From: Rheinheimera sp. A13L
GTDB taxonomy: Bacteria; Pseudomonadota; Gammaproteobacteria; Enterobacterales; Alteromonadaceae
Assembly (NCBI RefSeq): GCF_000217935.1
Contig: NZ_AFHI01000001.1
Span: 1 to 64,000 of the forward strand
Reading direction: 5' to 3'
DNA length: 64,000 nucleotides
Shown: positions 62,946 to 64,000 of the stretch, in pieces
Layout: every line of letters starts with the position of its first letter
Position numbering within the stretch: position 1 is the stretch's first letter
Notes under the pieces: model-generated
Told to the model about the DNA's origin: nothing
Databases searched by the model: none
The model's input: the letters and a program-made list of their open reading frames with translations, nothing else
Program-made: the position numbers and the translations under genes

Positions 62946-63515
62946 TTATTTTTTAATACGCCGGATCCAATCGTGTTTCCTGCTATTGGATTCTGCAAGC
63001 AACCGATCAAAATGAGGCAAATAACCGCAAGCCGGAGGTTGATAACCGGGAAGAGTTTCCTCAGGAAACAAGGGTAGCCAGATATATTTGTAAATCAGAA
63101 GCTTCTGCATTTCTGGATGATATTCTTCTGGTTCAAGACGCATAGACAATGCCCCAGAACAATACTGTTCTTGCCAGACAAATATGGCAGCGGCCTGATT
63201 ACCAAATTCAAAATCATCTTGATCTGTTTCGGTTAATCCAGTTATTTCCCACCAGAACTGCTCATCTTGCTGATAGGAATAACGAATTTCTTCGTTCAGT
63301 TTCCGCATATCGTAATCACCATCACGAAAATAGTGAAACATGCTGAGCACTGAATCGGTAAGCACGCCATAATAAGGTCCTTTTACCCGCTCCGGCGATG
63401 TCACGTTAATATCATCAGCCCCAAAGCAAAAGGTAAGTATTCTCATCAAAATGGGGGCGTGCGTGTTGGTTGCAAACTCCATCGTCAGGTGGGTGTCCAG
63501 ATCCATTCTCTTCAT
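62946..63515 (-). CDS. Immunity-like protein, intact paralogue
   Basis: 189 residues (178 if the second ATG at 63482, which aligns with the paralogue start, is used). The sequence has LMRILTFCFGADDINVTSPE, PYYGVLTDSVLSMF, EEIRYSYQQDEQFWWEITGL and YKYIWLPLFPEETLPGY. It is soluble and acidic, with many aromatic residues. It is a near duplicate of the decayed gene at 62170-62706. I do not know the family; the paired duplication around a toxin tail suggests an immunity role. Confidence 0.6.
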   Translation of the reverse strand: MKRMDLDTHLTMEFATNTHAPILMRILTFCFGADDINVTSPERVKGPYYGVLTDSVLSMFHYFRDGDYDMRKLNEEIRYSYQQDEQFWWEITGLTETDQDDFEFGNQAAAIFVWQEQYCSGALSMRLEPEEYHPEMQKLLIYKYIWLPLFPEETLPGYQPPACGYLPHFDRLLAESNSRKHDWIRRIKK

Positions 63516-63540
63516 TTACCTTTTAATACTGCGGATTATC

Positions 63541-64000
63541 TTATCCGCCTAAGCTTCCTGCCGCAAAAATGGCATCGTCATCAAAGCCCTGCTGGCGGGC
63601 CCGGTCCAGCACGGCAGCCAGAGTGTCGTCTATCACCAAAGGCACAGCAGTATCGATTAATAACGGGTTTAAAGCTCCAAAGCCAGGGTGTTCAAACTGT
63701 GGATTGGCTAGACCCCGGTTCTGCCGTAATTTCATCAGCAGCAACGCTGGGTAAGGAATAAACTGCCAGTTCATATTGCCCAGTTCGATAAAAAACTTAC
63801 TGGGTGGCGCTGTGACCTGAAGCATTTGATCATCACAAAGTTGCTGTAGCAAGCAGCTAACTTTCTGCAAATCCGTTGTATCCCAATCTGTTACCAGCTC
63901 TTTATAAGCAAACTGCCCTACTGTTGGCTCCATAGGCTGCCCCTGATAAGCCGCATATAACAAAATAATAGCGTCACTTAAATGGCTGTTAGAGCGGTTA
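63541..64000 (-). CDS. Hypothetical protein, 5' end outside the window
   Basis: The frame is open from the stop at 63541 to the right edge. It reads HLSDAIILLYAAYQGQPMEP then TVGQFAYKELVTDWDTTDLQ, so the start lies beyond 64000. The first visible 60 residues are helical with a possible winged-helix character; the rest (AVPLVIDDTLAAVLDRARQQ, then GFDDDAIFAAGSLGG) is unrecognised. An internal TTG near 63963 is not a likely start because the coding pattern continues upstream. It precedes the immunity-like gene by 25 bases and may belong to the same transcript. Confidence 0.6.
   Translation of the reverse strand, partial: NRSNSHLSDAIILLYAAYQGQPMEPTVGQFAYKELVTDWDTTDLQKVSCLLQQLCDDQMLQVTAPPSKFFIELGNMNWQFIPYPALLLMKLRQNRGLANPQFEHPGFGALNPLLIDTAVPLVIDDTLAAVLDRARQQGFDDDAIFAAGSLGG

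Noticed and set aside
62711-63010. A 99-codon protein starting at 63010
   Set aside because: Its first 24 codons are an out-of-frame reading of the end of the neighbouring immunity-like gene. Only the part from about 62938 has independent character.
1-64000. tRNA, rRNA, CRISPR or complete insertion sequence
   Set aside because: No such element could be recognised by eye on either strand. A covariance search could still find a small RNA.

Overview
The window looks like a gammaproteobacterial chromosome of moderate GC, most like Rheinheimera or a relative in the Alteromonadales/Chromatiales. That placement is an inference from gene content (ilvG-M-D-A with a separate ilvE, SstT, an Oar-like TonB receptor, a chromosomal TraT) and from a dispersed 32-base palindrome of a type I associate with marine gammaproteobacteria. 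No rRNA, tRNA, CRISPR array or intact insertion sequence was seen.

Layout. 0-9 kb: envelope and small regulatory genes (a large lipoprotein, an XRE regulator with its membrane partner and a three-site operator, an S41 protease), ilvE, a MerR-type regulator with an internal deletion, and a secreted endonuclease/exonuclease/phosphatase-family enzyme. 9.3-16 kb: a mini defence region with a wHTH-nucleotidyltransferase/HEPN toxin-antitoxin pair, a DUF3037 gene, a dGTPase, a broken coding remnant, and a very AT-rich 902-residue protein that joins a restriction-endonuclease-like domain to a NACHT ATPase. 16-22 kb: the isoleucine/valine operon ilvL-ilvG-ilvM-ilvD-ilvA on the minus strand. Its leader peptide (28 codons, 21843-21929) and attenuator can be read directly. 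22-40 kb: housekeeping and envelope genes (LysR/SDR pair, histidine kinase, GH13 lipoprotein, catalase-like peroxidase, TraT, TonB receptor, RsuA, thioredoxin-NHL protein, Na+ symporter, UPF0104 flippase-like protein).

40.9-50 kb is an RHS polymorphic-toxin locus. One full, Sec-signal-bearing RHS gene is followed by its membrane immunity candidate, and then by two displaced RHS tips. The tips carry 924 and 693 bp of near-identical core, each joined to a different C-terminal toxin and immunity gene. Further orphan immunity-like genes and a 101-bp core fragment follow. 51.3-58.3 kb is a sulfate-assimilation operon (cysG-cysD-cysN-SLC13 transporter-cysC-cysQ). Its apparent promoter spacer contains two abutting met-box-like octamers, which suggests MetJ control. 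58.4-64 kb holds sstT, a TPR protein, two lipoproteins, and a second, decayed immunity/toxin-tail cluster that runs toward the right edge, where the last gene is cut off.

The strongest candidates for new biology are the REase-NACHT protein, the RHS tip array (including a tip with a Cys-His-Asp arrangement), the 62-63.5 kb duplicated immunity-like genes, and the met-box control of the cys operon. All domain and family names come from reading motifs by eye; no database search was run.
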